NCBI GenBank assembly: GCA_022824315.1
Contig: JAJEAC010000138.1
Coordinates: 1-61,883, forward strand
Length of the DNA: 61,883 nucleotides
Direction: 5' to 3'
Source: Silicimonas sp.
GTDB lineage: Bacteria; Pseudomonadota; Alphaproteobacteria; Rhodobacterales; Rhodobacteraceae
Shown: piece after piece, positions 27,407 to 36,058 of the stretch
Position numbering within the stretch: position 1 is the stretch's first letter
Layout: every line of letters begins with the position of its first letter
Made by a program: the position numbers and the translations under genes
Notes under the pieces: model-generated
What the model saw: the letters and a program-made list of their open reading frames with translations, nothing else
Database searches by the model: none
What the model was told of the DNA's origin: nothing

Positions 27407-28381
27407 ATGAAACTGGACATCAAGTCACTGATCGCTGCATCGGTGATTGCGCTACTGTCGCTTGGCACCGCCGCCTCGGCACAGGATTGCCCAAGGGGCG
27501 ACCTGGATGAGCGTTTCTGCGACGCGGATGGGGATCTGATTGCCGACATCCCAAGCGATCCGGCGGACCAGATCGATCCGGACACGCTGATCTTCGCGTA
27601 TACGCCGGTCGAGGATCCAGCTGTCTACAAGACGGCTTGGTCTGACTTTCTGGAGCACCTTGAAGCCGAATCCGGCAAGGACATTGTCTTCTTCCCGGTG
27701 CAAAGCAACGCGGCGCAGATCGAAGCGATGCGTTCGGGCCGCCTGCATATCGCGGGGTTCAACACCGGGTCGAACCCGCTTGCGGTCAACTGCGCCGGCT
27801 TCCGGCCATTTACCATCATGGCATCGTTGGACGGCAATTTCGGCTATGAGATGGAGATCATCACGTACCCGGGATCCGGCATCGAGAGCGTGGAAGACAT
27901 CAAGGGCAAGCAGCTGGCCTTCACCTCGCCCACTTCGAACTCGGGCTTCAAGGCACCTTCGGCCATCCTGAAGGGCGATTTCGACATGCTTCCGGAACGC
28001 GACTTCGAACCGGTCTTCTCGGGCAAGCACGACAACTCGATCCTCGGCGTCGCAAACAAGGACTACATGGCTGCCTCGATCGCGAATTCGGTCAAGTCAC
28101 GCATGATCAGCCGCGACGTCATTAAGGAAGACGACGTGATCACCATCTACAAGTCGCAGACCTTTCCGACCACGGGATTCGGTGTAGTCTACAACCTCAA
28201 GCCGGAACTCCAGGACAAGATACGAAACGCCTTCTTCAGCTTCGAATGGGCCGGCACGACGCTCGAAGCCGAGTTTTCGAAGTCGAACGAGGGGCAGTTT
28301 CTCGAGATGACCTATCAGGAATTCTGGGAGGTCATCCGCAAGATCGACGCGGCCAACGGCGTGTCCTACGCCTGCGAATGA
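27407..28381 (+). CDS. phnD: Phosphate/phosphite/phosphonate-binding protein (PhnD family)
   Basis: A 324-residue periplasmic binding protein with signal peptide 1-25 (TAASA). The mature N-terminus has an acidic DADGDLIAD loop resembling a calcium-binding repeat, then LIFAYTPVEDPAVY, typical of the PhnD family. GSNPLAVNCAGF and SPTSNSGFKAPSAIL form the ligand-binding blocks. It delivers phosphonate, phosphite or phosphate esters to the PhnE permeases. GGGAGAAAAAG precedes the ATG, and a perfect 10-bp hairpin follows the stop. No C-P lyase or phosphonatase genes are present, so a phosphate ester or phosphite is as likely as a phosphonate. Confidence 0.87.
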   Translation: MKLDIKSLIAASVIALLSLGTAASAQDCPRGDLDERFCDADGDLIADIPSDPADQIDPDTLIFAYTPVEDPAVYKTAWSDFLEHLEAESGKDIVFFPVQSNAAQIEAMRSGRLHIAGFNTGSNPLAVNCAGFRPFTIMASLDGNFGYEMEIITYPGSGIESVEDIKGKQLAFTSPTSNSGFKAPSAILKGDFDMLPERDFEPVFSGKHDNSILGVANKDYMAASIANSVKSRMISRDVIKEDDVITIYKSQTFPTTGFGVVYNLKPELQDKIRNAFFSFEWAGTTLEAEFSKSNEGQFLEMTYQEFWEVIRKIDAANGVSYACE

Positions 28382-28394
28382 TCCTCGACCACGT

Positions 28395-28418
28395 TGGCGG
28401 GCCCGACCGGGCCCGCCA
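28395..28418 (+). other. Strong intercistronic hairpin after phnD
   Basis: A perfect 10-bp GC stem (28395-28404 with 28409-28418) closes a GACC loop between the phnD stop and phnC. There is no T-run, so it probably stabilises the 3' end of phnD mRNA or causes partial termination, giving more binding protein than transporter core. Confidence 0.7.
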
Positions 28419-28441
28419 CCCACTCTTGTCAGGGACATTTC

Positions 28442-29242
28442 ATGCTGCGCCTTCAGAAGCTGACTAAGACGTACAGGACCGGCGACCAGGCGCTAAAGGC
28501 GATTGACCTGGAAGTCGGCAAGGGACAGGTGCTGGCGTTGATCGGTCCCTCGGGCGCCGGCAAGTCGACCCTGATCCGCTGCGTCAACCGGTTGGTGCAG
28601 CCGACAAGCGGTGCGGTCTGGCTGGAAGATACCAACCTGACAAAGCTCGGCTCCGGCGCCTTGCGAAGGGCGCGGCGCGAGATGGGGATGATCTTTCAGG
28701 AATACGCGCTCGTTGAGCGGCTGACGGTGATGGAAAACGTCCTGTCGGGTCGGCTCGGTTATGTGGGCTTCTGGCGGAGCTTCCTGCGCTGGTATCCACA
28801 ATCCGACATTGACGAGGCATTCCGGATTCTGGACCGTGTCGGGCTCCTGCACATGGCCGACAAGCGCGCCGACGAGCTGTCAGGCGGACAGCGCCAGCGA
28901 GTGGGAATCTGCCGGGCCCTGATACAAGACCCGAAGCTGTTGCTGGTCGATGAGCCGACTGCCTCCCTCGATCCGAAGACCAGCCGCCAGATCATGCGGT
29001 TGATCACCGAACTCTGCCACGAGCGCCGGCTGGCAGCGATCATCAACATTCACGACGTAGCCCTGGCGCAGATGTTTGTACCACGCGTTGTCGGATTGCG
29101 CTTTGGCGAAATCGTCTATGACGGCCTGCCAACGGGTCTGACACCCGAGAAATTGACGGACATCTACGGCGAAGAGGATTGGGAGGCCACCATCCAAACG
29201 GTCGAGGACGAGGGCGAAGAGGAGGTCGAGGCCGCCGAATGA
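28442..29242 (+). CDS. phnC: Phosphonate-type ABC transporter ATP-binding protein PhnC
   Basis: A 266-residue ATPase of the PhnC family. Walker A is [10 protein letters not shown] near residue 35, the signature is [15 protein letters not shown], and Walker B is [12 protein letters not shown]. The segment [13 protein letters not shown] between Walker A and the signature is characteristic of PhnC. ATG 28442 fits the family start ([11 protein letters not shown]). The stop overlaps the first PhnE gene as ATGA. The acidic C-terminal tail (about 15 residues, Glu-rich) is longer than usual. Confidence 0.92.
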   Translation: MLRLQKLTKTYRTGDQALKAIDLEVGKGQVLALIGPSGAGKSTLIRCVNRLVQPTSGAVWLEDTNLTKLGSGALRRARREMGMIFQEYALVERLTVMENVLSGRLGYVGFWRSFLRWYPQSDIDEAFRILDRVGLLHMADKRADELSGGQRQRVGICRALIQDPKLLLVDEPTASLDPKTSRQIMRLITELCHERRLAAIINIHDVALAQMFVPRVVGLRFGEIVYDGLPTGLTPEKLTDIYGEEDWEATIQTVEDEGEEEVEAAE

Positions 29243-30054
29243 GCCACCGGGAACTGGAAGACATGCTGGGAAAGGGATGGCGCAAGCCGCCGTTCGTGTC
29301 GAACCCGAAGTTGCGCTGGGGCCTGATCGTCGGCTTTTTCGCCTACCTTGTTGCAGCCTTCATGACGATCGAGGTCGACTGGGGACGCGTCTATGTCGGC
29401 CTGGATCGCGGCTGGGCGTTCATTCTCGCATTCACCAGCCCGGACTTCACCGGTCGCGCCAGCGACATCTGGAGCGGGCTGCTGGAAAGCATCGTCATGA
29501 CAGTCGCCGCTTCCGTCGTCGGCATCCTGATCTCCATCCCGATCGGCCTTGGCGCCGCACGCAACATCGCCCCCTTGCCGATTTACCTGGTCTGCAGGGG
29601 CATTGTGGCAATAAGCCGGGCGCTGCAAGAGATCATTGTCGCGATACTGTTGGTCGCCATATTCGGCTTCGGTCCACTGGCCGGATTCCTCACGCTTTCC
29701 TTCGCGACCATCGGATTCCTGTCGAAGCTGCTCGCGGAAGACATCGAAGCGATGGACAAGGTGCAGGCCGAAGCGATCAAGGCTTCGGGCGCGCGGTGGC
29801 TTCAGTGGATCAACTACGGCGTTCAGCCTCAAGTCATGCCACGACTTGTCGGGCTTTCCATGTATCGAATCGACATCAATTTCCGTGAAAGCGCGATTCT
29901 CGGCCTTGTGGGCGCGGGCGGCATCGGCGCGACGCTGAATACGGCCTTTGACCGCTACGAGTACGATACGGCCGCCGCGATCCTGATCCTGATCATAGGG
30001 ATCGTCATGTCGCTGGAGTATCTCTCCGGCATCATCAGGTCGAAGGTGCAGTAG
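29239..30054 (+). CDS. phnE: Phosphonate-type ABC transporter permease PhnE (first)
   Basis: A 271-residue inner-membrane permease with about five to six membrane segments. The EAA-like loop [22 protein letters not shown] and the following [17 protein letters not shown] are hallmarks of PhnE. It starts at the ATG overlapping the phnC stop and ends by sharing one base with the second PhnE gene, so all three are coupled. Two non-identical PhnE proteins suggest a heterodimeric channel, as in other PhnCDE1E2 systems. Confidence 0.9.
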   Translation: MSHRELEDMLGKGWRKPPFVSNPKLRWGLIVGFFAYLVAAFMTIEVDWGRVYVGLDRGWAFILAFTSPDFTGRASDIWSGLLESIVMTVAASVVGILISIPIGLGAARNIAPLPIYLVCRGIVAISRALQEIIVAILLVAIFGFGPLAGFLTLSFATIGFLSKLLAEDIEAMDKVQAEAIKASGARWLQWINYGVQPQVMPRLVGLSMYRIDINFRESAILGLVGAGGIGATLNTAFDRYEYDTAAAILILIIGIVMSLEYLSGIIRSKVQ

Positions 30055-30869
30055 TGCCGGTTCTTGAGAAAGGGAGTGCGCAGACCTGGCGGCGCCGAAC
30101 GACCGGCGAGAACCTCTTCCGCTGGTTCGGTTGGTTGATCGGTGTCGCGATCTTTGTTGCCTGCTGGCAGCAGATTTCCGAAGCGACCACCTGGTTCTTC
30201 GTGTGGGACGCACCTCGCATCGCGGGCGACATCTGGACGCGGGCCACACCACCACGCTGGGGGTACATCACCCAGCTTGGCCGCCCGATCTGGGACACGC
30301 TGAACATTGCGACACTCGGAACGCTCATCGCGATTTGCCTCGCCGTGCCGGTCGCCTTCATGGCCGCACGAAACACGACGCCGTCGGTGCTGTTCATCCG
30401 ACCCGTTGCGCTGCTCGTCATCGTCTCGTCCCGCTCGATCAACTCGCTGATCTGGGCCCTCCTCCTGATCGCGATCATCGGTCCCGGCGTCTTCGCAGGA
30501 ACCATCGCCATTGCCATCCGTTCCATTGGATTCTGCTCAAAGCTCCTCTATGAAGCGATCGAGGAAATCGACCACACCCAAGTCGAGGCGATTTCCGCTA
30601 CCGGTGCCAGCCGTTGGCAGGTAATGGCCTATGGGATCGTTCCGCAGATCCTGCCTGCTTTCGCGGGGATCGCCGTTTTCCGCTGGGACATCAACATCCG
30701 TGAATCCACCGTTCTGGGCCTGGTCGGCGCAGGTGGCATAGGCCTCCAACTGTCGGCGTCGCTCAATGTACTTGCCTGGCCACAGGTGAGTCTGATCCTG
30801 CTTGTCATCCTGGCCGCGGTGATGATCAGCGAGTGGGTGTCGGCAAAGGTTCGGGGTGCAATCATTTGA
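30054..30869 (+). CDS. phnE: Phosphonate-type ABC transporter permease PhnE (second)
   Basis: A 271-residue paralogue of the preceding permease with the same landmarks: the loop EAISATGASRWQVMAYGIVPQI and [20 protein letters not shown]. Translation begins at GTG 30054, which overlaps the upstream TAG by one base (TAGTG). Its TGA overlaps the likely TTG start of the HAD phosphatase gene, extending the chain of coupled genes. Confidence 0.9.
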   Translation: MPVLEKGSAQTWRRRTTGENLFRWFGWLIGVAIFVACWQQISEATTWFFVWDAPRIAGDIWTRATPPRWGYITQLGRPIWDTLNIATLGTLIAICLAVPVAFMAARNTTPSVLFIRPVALLVIVSSRSINSLIWALLLIAIIGPGVFAGTIAIAIRSIGFCSKLLYEAIEEIDHTQVEAISATGASRWQVMAYGIVPQILPAFAGIAVFRWDINIRESTVLGLVGAGGIGLQLSASLNVLAWPQVSLILLVILAAVMISEWVSAKVRGAII

Positions 30870-31771
30870 TTTCGATCTCGGCAGACGAGGCATTCAATGC
30901 ATACGAGGCGGTTCGGCACCGGCTCCCGGCGCCCCGCAGCGGTGACAGGCATGTCCGGCACATAGAAACGCTGGCTGACATTGCCGGAGACTACGACGTG
31001 TTCCTTCTGGATGCCTACGGCGTGCTGAACATCGGCACGACAGCGATACCGGGCGCCCGCGACCGCGTCGAGGCGCTGCAAGGCGACGGCAAGCGCGTTT
31101 TGGTTGTGTCCAATGCCGCAAGCATGCCCTTGGGCGAACTTCTCGCAAAATACAATCGGCTTGGATTCTCGTTCGTCTCGGAAGACATCGTGACAAGCCG
31201 CGCAACCCTTGCTGCAGCCATGTCCGGCAAGTCCAAGATGCACTGGGGAGTGATGGCGGGAAGACACTCACTCTTCGATGATCTGGGTGACGTGAGCTAC
31301 CTTGTCCTGGCGGACGATCCCTCCGCATTCCGGGAAGTCGAGGGCTTTCTGCTGATGGAAAGCGGATCCTGGACGGACGGCCGCCAGACGATGCTGGAGG
31401 AGGCTCTCAACGAGCGTTCGCGTCCCGTCCTCGTGGCCAATCCGGACATTGTCGCCCCGCATGAAGACTGGTTTTCGGTCGAGCCGGGTCATTTCGCGCA
31501 TCGTTTGGCCGACCGTACCAGGATCGCGCCAGAGTTCTTCGGCAAGCCCTTCCGCAACATTTTCGATCTCGCCTTCGAACGGCTGGGTGCAGTCGAACGT
31601 TCGCGGATCCTCATGGTGGGCGACAGCCTGCATACTGATATCCTCGGGGCGCAATGTGCTGGCATAGATTCGGCGCTGATGGCGCGCTTCGGCCTTTTCG
31701 CGGGAAACGACGCGGAGCGCGCCGTGGCATTGACCGGCATTGTTCCGGATTTCATTGTAGAGCGGCCATGA
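30866..31771 (+). CDS. HAD-superfamily class IIA hydrolase (TIGR01459-like)
   Basis: A 301-residue HAD phosphatase related to NagD and phosphoglycolate phosphatases. Motif I is LLDAYGVLN, with the nucleophile Asp but Tyr in place of the second, acid-base Asp; related TIGR01459 proteins carry Trp there. Motif II is VVSNAAS, motif III is FGKPF, and motif IV is MVGDSLHTDILGA. TTG 30866 overlaps the permease stop as TTGA. Its position between a PhnD-type and a Ugp-type importer suggests that it dephosphorylates an imported phosphate ester, for example glycerol-3-phosphate or a sugar phosphate; this is inferred. Confidence 0.8.
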   Translation: MISISADEAFNAYEAVRHRLPAPRSGDRHVRHIETLADIAGDYDVFLLDAYGVLNIGTTAIPGARDRVEALQGDGKRVLVVSNAASMPLGELLAKYNRLGFSFVSEDIVTSRATLAAAMSGKSKMHWGVMAGRHSLFDDLGDVSYLVLADDPSAFREVEGFLLMESGSWTDGRQTMLEEALNERSRPVLVANPDIVAPHEDWFSVEPGHFAHRLADRTRIAPEFFGKPFRNIFDLAFERLGAVERSRILMVGDSLHTDILGAQCAGIDSALMARFGLFAGNDAERAVALTGIVPDFIVERP

Positions 31772-31871
31772 CCGACCTGGTTGTCATACGCTCTTCAAGT
31801 TGCGCGGGCACCACGCGCGGCATCACCGCGGCATACGCCGCAAATTCCGAAACTGAGAATGGGAGACATCC

Positions 31872-33182
31872 ATGAAACGCACGATCAGCATTCTGGCCGC
31901 CTCGGCAACCCTGGGCACGGCCCAGGCCGCGATGGCCCAGACGGAAGTCGAATTCTGGCATGCCTTTACAGGTCGGCTGGGAGAACTGGTGGCCGAACAG
32001 GTGGACACCTTCAACGGCGCACAGTCCGACTACAAGGTCGTGGCCAGCCACAAGGGCAACTATTCGGAAACGCTGAACGCCGGAATCGCGGCCTTCCGTG
32101 CAGGCGAACAACCCGACATACTCATGGTCTTCGAAGTCGGCACCGCCACGATGATGGCCGCCAAGGGCGCGGTGAAGCCGGTCTACGAAGTGATGGCGGC
32201 GGCGGGAGCCGACTTCGACCAGTCGAAGTACATCGGTTCGGTGAAGGGTTACTATACCTCGCCAGACGGCAACATGCTGTCGCTGCCGTTCAATTCGTCA
32301 ACGCCGGTTCTCTGGGTCAACCGAGACAAGCTGAGCGAAGCCGGCATCGACCCGGACATCGATCTTTCGACCTGGGAAAAGGTCGGCGCCGTACTGGACG
32401 AGCTGAAAGCGGCCGGTGTGGACTGTCCGCTGACCACCGCATGGCAGAGCTGGATTCACCTGGAGAACTTCTCGGCCTATCACAACACGCCGTTCGCCAC
32501 GAAGGAAAACGGCTTCGCCGGCACTGACACCGAACTGGCATTCAATGGCCCCGCGCAAGTGGCGCATATCGGTGCGATGGGCGACTGGGCAAGAGACGGA
32601 AAGTTCATCTATGCTGGTCGCCGCAACGAAGGCGGCGCGAACTTCCGCGCTGGCGAATGTGCGTTCTTCACCGAGTCGTCGGCTGGATACGCGGGCATAA
32701 GTTCCGAGGCCGAATTCGACTTTGAAGTGCGTCCGCTGCCTTACTGGGAAGCTGTTGTCAGCGAGCCCCAGAACACCATCATCGGCGGCGCGTCGCTATG
32801 GGTGATGGAAGGTCAGGGTGACGAGGAATACAAGGGCGTTGCGGCGTTTCTGAACTTCCTCTCCAGCCCCGAGATCCAGGCCAAGTGGCATCAGGATACC
32901 GGCTATCTGCCGATAACGGCCGAGGCAGGGGAACTGACCAAGAGCCAGGGCTTCTACGAAGCCAACCCCGGCACCGACGTTGCGGTCATGCAGATGACGG
33001 CGAACGAGCCGACGGCGAATTCGAAAGGTCTTCGACTGGGGTCCTTCGACCAGATCCGCGGAATCATCGACGAGGAACTGGAAGCCGTTTGGTCTGGTGA
33101 CAAGGATGCGCAGGCAGCGCTCGACAGCGCAGTGGAACGTGGCAACGTCCTGCTGCGCCGGTTCGAGCAAGCGTCTCGCTAG
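31872..33182 (+). CDS. ugpB: Glycerol-3-phosphate-type ABC transporter substrate-binding protein
   Basis: A 436-residue periplasmic binding protein (SBP family 1) with signal peptide 1-22 (TAQAAMA). VEFWHAFTGRLGE at the mature N-terminus, FNSSTPVLWVNRD and YAGRRNEGG.FRAGECAFFTESS match UgpB, which binds sn-glycerol-3-phosphate and glycerophosphodiesters. GGGAGA precedes the ATG. A 100-base gap separates it from the HAD gene and may hold a separate promoter. A perfect 9-bp hairpin follows the stop before ugpA. Confidence 0.9.
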   Translation: MKRTISILAASATLGTAQAAMAQTEVEFWHAFTGRLGELVAEQVDTFNGAQSDYKVVASHKGNYSETLNAGIAAFRAGEQPDILMVFEVGTATMMAAKGAVKPVYEVMAAAGADFDQSKYIGSVKGYYTSPDGNMLSLPFNSSTPVLWVNRDKLSEAGIDPDIDLSTWEKVGAVLDELKAAGVDCPLTTAWQSWIHLENFSAYHNTPFATKENGFAGTDTELAFNGPAQVAHIGAMGDWARDGKFIYAGRRNEGGANFRAGECAFFTESSAGYAGISSEAEFDFEVRPLPYWEAVVSEPQNTIIGGASLWVMEGQGDEEYKGVAAFLNFLSSPEIQAKWHQDTGYLPITAEAGELTKSQGFYEANPGTDVAVMQMTANEPTANSKGLRLGSFDQIRGIIDEELEAVWSGDKDAQAALDSAVERGNVLLRRFEQASR

Positions 33183-33192
33183 CGGGAAGAGC

Positions 33193-33220
33193 GGCTGCCC
33201 CGTACCCTTTCGGGGCAGCC
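33193..33220 (+). other. Strong intercistronic hairpin after ugpB
   Basis: A perfect 9-bp stem (33193-33201 with 33212-33220) and a 10-base loop lie in the 50-base gap between ugpB and ugpA. There is no T-run, so it is more likely an mRNA-stabilising or attenuating structure than a full terminator. Confidence 0.7.
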
Positions 33221-33232
33221 TAACAATCGGCC

Positions 33233-34114
33233 ATGGAAAAGCGCGTCAAATTCAAGGGACTCTGGCTGCCGATCCTGCTGGTATTTCCGCAGTTCCTGAT
33301 CACTGCCATCTTCTTTTTCTACCCGGCAGGGCAGGCAATCTGGCAGTCGCTCTTCATTCCCGACCCGTTCGGGCTGTCCATGCAATGGGTAGGGCTTGGG
33401 AATTTCGAGTTCCTGCTGGCGGACCGCTACTACCGCGCCTCTTTCTTCACGACCGCGGTCTTCTCAATCCTCGTCACCGTCGTGTCGATGGGCGTAGCGC
33501 TCTACCTGGCTGTGCTGGCGGATCGCCTTGTCAAGGGATCCGGCACGTATCGAACGCTCCTCATATGGCCTTATGCCGTCGCTCCGGCAGTCGCCGGAGT
33601 GCTTTGGCTGTTCATGTTCAACACGCGTGTCGGCGTGGTGACGTGGTATCTCGGCTTGCTGGGATACGACTGGAACCATGTCCTGAACGAAGGCGAAGCG
33701 ATGGGCCTTGTCGTTGTTGCCAGCGCCTGGGGGCGGATCAGCTACAACTTCCTCTTCTTCCTCGCCGGGCTTCAGGCGATCCCGCGCTCCGTGATCGAGG
33801 CCGCCGCAATCGACGGGGCACACTTTTGGACGCGGTTCCGAACGATCGTCTTTCCGCTGCTTTCTCCGACAACATTCTTCCTCCTGGTCGTGAACATCAT
33901 CTACTCGTTCTTCGAGACATTCGGCGTGATCCACACGATCACGTCCGGCGGGCCTCAGCAGGCCACGACGATCCTGGTGTACAAGGTCTACGCCGACGGT
34001 TTCGTCGGACAGGACCTCGGCTCCTCCGCCGCGCAGTCGGTGATTCTTCTGGCAATCGTCTCGCTTCTGACGGTTATCCAATTCAAGTATATTGAACGCA
34101 GGGTGCACTATTGA
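33233..34114 (+). CDS. ugpA: Glycerol-3-phosphate-type ABC transporter permease UgpA
   Basis: A 293-residue permease with six predicted membrane segments. The EAA loop is [24 protein letters not shown] near residue 190, and the N-terminal [20 protein letters not shown] is typical of UgpA. The stop overlaps ugpE by one base (TGATG), so the two permeases are probably made in equal amounts and form the heterodimeric channel. Confidence 0.9.
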   Translation: MEKRVKFKGLWLPILLVFPQFLITAIFFFYPAGQAIWQSLFIPDPFGLSMQWVGLGNFEFLLADRYYRASFFTTAVFSILVTVVSMGVALYLAVLADRLVKGSGTYRTLLIWPYAVAPAVAGVLWLFMFNTRVGVVTWYLGLLGYDWNHVLNEGEAMGLVVVASAWGRISYNFLFFLAGLQAIPRSVIEAAAIDGAHFWTRFRTIVFPLLSPTTFFLLVVNIIYSFFETFGVIHTITSGGPQQATTILVYKVYADGFVGQDLGSSAAQSVILLAIVSLLTVIQFKYIERRVHY

Positions 34115-34968
34115 TGGCCGAGCAGAATGGCATGGTGGAAAGGCGCGGCGCGGGGCTCTGGCTTGTCCACCTTGGCCTTATCGTGGGCATCGCTTTCATC
34201 TTCTTCCCGATCTGGCTGGCTTTTGTCGCATCGACGGTTGAACAGCAGGACATTGTCCGTCCACCGATGCCACTTCTGCCCGGCGACCAGTTCTTCTCGA
34301 ACTACGCGCGGGCGTTGACTTCGGGCGTCAACGCGCCAGTGTCGACGATGCTGTTGAACTCGATGATCATGGCGGTCGGGATTTCGCTCGGGAAGATCGC
34401 GATCAGCCTTCTTTCCGCCTTCGCCATCGTCTACTTTCGCTTTCCGGCGCGGCGACTCTTCTTCTGGCTGATCTTCCTGACGCTGATGCTGCCCGTCGAA
34501 GTCAGGATCGTTCCGACCTATGAGGTCATCGCGAATTTCGGAATGCTGAACAGCTATCAGGGCCTGATCCTGCCGCTGATTGCGTCCGCCACCGCCACAT
34601 TCCTGTTCCGCCAATTCTTCATGACTGTTCCAGACGAACTGGCCGAGGCGGCACGCGTCGACGGAGCGGGACCAATGCGGTTCTTTTTCGACATCCTCCT
34701 GCCGATGAGCCGCACGAACATCGCTGCGCTCTTCGTGATTCTCTTCATCTACGGCTGGAACCAGTATCTCTGGCCGCTTCTGATCACCACGGACCCCGAA
34801 ATGAACACGATCGTCATGGGCATCAAGCAAATGTTCCCGTCTGGAGACGACACCGCCGACTGGCCGGTGATCATGGCGACTTCGATCCTTGCCATGGTGC
34901 CGCCGGTGCTGGTGGTCGTGGGGATGCAAAGACTCTTCATCCGCGGCCTTGTGGACAGCGAGAAGTAG
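34114..34968 (+). CDS. ugpE: Glycerol-3-phosphate-type ABC transporter permease UgpE
   Basis: A 284-residue permease. The EAA loop is [22 protein letters not shown], and the segment [13 protein letters not shown] near residue 210 is characteristic of UgpE. The ATG at 34114 overlaps the ugpA stop; an in-frame TTG at 34111 is the alternative. The ATPase gene ugpC starts three bases after its stop. Confidence 0.9.
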   Translation: MAEQNGMVERRGAGLWLVHLGLIVGIAFIFFPIWLAFVASTVEQQDIVRPPMPLLPGDQFFSNYARALTSGVNAPVSTMLLNSMIMAVGISLGKIAISLLSAFAIVYFRFPARRLFFWLIFLTLMLPVEVRIVPTYEVIANFGMLNSYQGLILPLIASATATFLFRQFFMTVPDELAEAARVDGAGPMRFFFDILLPMSRTNIAALFVILFIYGWNQYLWPLLITTDPEMNTIVMGIKQMFPSGDDTADWPVIMATSILAMVPPVLVVVGMQRLFIRGLVDSEK

Positions 34969-34971
34969 AAA

Positions 34972-35970
34972 ATGGCAACGCTCACACTCAACAACGTGAA
35001 GAAATCCTTCGGCAAGACGGACGTCATTCATGGCATATCAATCAATGTCGCGGACGGGGAATTCATCGTCATCGTCGGGCCGTCGGGTTGCGGCAAGTCC
35101 ACGCTCCTCAGGATGGTGGCCGGTCTTGAGACCACCACGAGCGGCGATATCCAGATCGACGGGCGTCGGGTCAACGACCAGGAACCCATGGATCGTGACA
35201 TCGCGATGGTCTTCCAGAACTACGCTCTCTATCCGCACATGTCGGTCTTCGACAACATGGCCTACGGACTCAAGATCGCAAGGACGCCACGCGCCGAAAT
35301 CGAGGAGCGCGTGGCACATGCGGCGAAGCTCTTGCAGCTTGAGACCTATCTGCAGCGCAAGCCCCGTGAACTGTCCGGCGGACAGCGCCAGCGCGTGGCC
35401 ATGGGTCGCGCCATCGTGCGCAAGCCCTCGGTCTTCCTGTTCGACGAGCCGCTGTCGAATCTCGATGCCAAGCTTCGCGTGCAGATGCGCCTCGAAATCA
35501 AGGCGCTGCAACGCGAGCTGGGTGTCACCGCGCTGTATGTCACACACGACCAGGTCGAGGCCATGACGATGGCCGACCGAATGGTCGTGATGAACGGTGG
35601 CATTGCAGACCAGATCGGCGAACCTCTGGAGGTCTACGCCAATCCCGCGACCGAATTCGTGGCCGGCTTCATCGGGTCGCCGCCGACCAACTTCCTCTCG
35701 GCAGAAATCCTGGGACAATCAGGCGATGCGAAGATCGGTGTCAGGCCCGAGCACACTCGGCTGTCCGATAGCGGCAGTCTGAAGGCCCGCGCGGCATATT
35801 CCGAAGCTCTCGGCGCCGAAACGCTCGTGCACCTGAAATGCGCTGACGGCACGCAGTTCACCGTTCGACAGGATGCCGCGTCCATGATTCCGCAGGAAGG
35901 CACTGAGGTCGGACTGGATTGGGATCCCGCAAACGAAATGAGATTTGATTCCTCGGGACGGCGTTGCTGA
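34972..35970 (+). CDS. ugpC: Glycerol-3-phosphate-type ABC transporter ATP-binding protein UgpC
   Basis: A 332-residue ATPase of the UgpC/MalK family. Walker A is GPSGCGKST near residue 38, the signature is [16 protein letters not shown], Walker B is [15 protein letters not shown], and the last 90 residues form the TOBE/MalK-type regulatory domain ([10 protein letters not shown]...). It completes the ugpB-A-E-C operon. In E. coli this domain mediates inhibition by phosphate; the same may hold here. No terminator is evident after the stop. Confidence 0.92.
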   Translation: MATLTLNNVKKSFGKTDVIHGISINVADGEFIVIVGPSGCGKSTLLRMVAGLETTTSGDIQIDGRRVNDQEPMDRDIAMVFQNYALYPHMSVFDNMAYGLKIARTPRAEIEERVAHAAKLLQLETYLQRKPRELSGGQRQRVAMGRAIVRKPSVFLFDEPLSNLDAKLRVQMRLEIKALQRELGVTALYVTHDQVEAMTMADRMVVMNGGIADQIGEPLEVYANPATEFVAGFIGSPPTNFLSAEILGQSGDAKIGVRPEHTRLSDSGSLKARAAYSEALGAETLVHLKCADGTQFTVRQDAASMIPQEGTEVGLDWDPANEMRFDSSGRRC

Positions 35971-36058
35971 CAGGGTCCGCGCAATCCAATCTCGTTGCCA
36001 AAATCCAATTCGCTGGTAAACCTGAGGCAACGAGGTCAGCGGCACTAGGCGGACGACG

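Noticed and set aside
31772..31871. Promoter or Pho box directly before ugpB
   Set aside because: A TTGTCAT-like half-site is present, but neither a second half-site nor a good -10 could be aligned.
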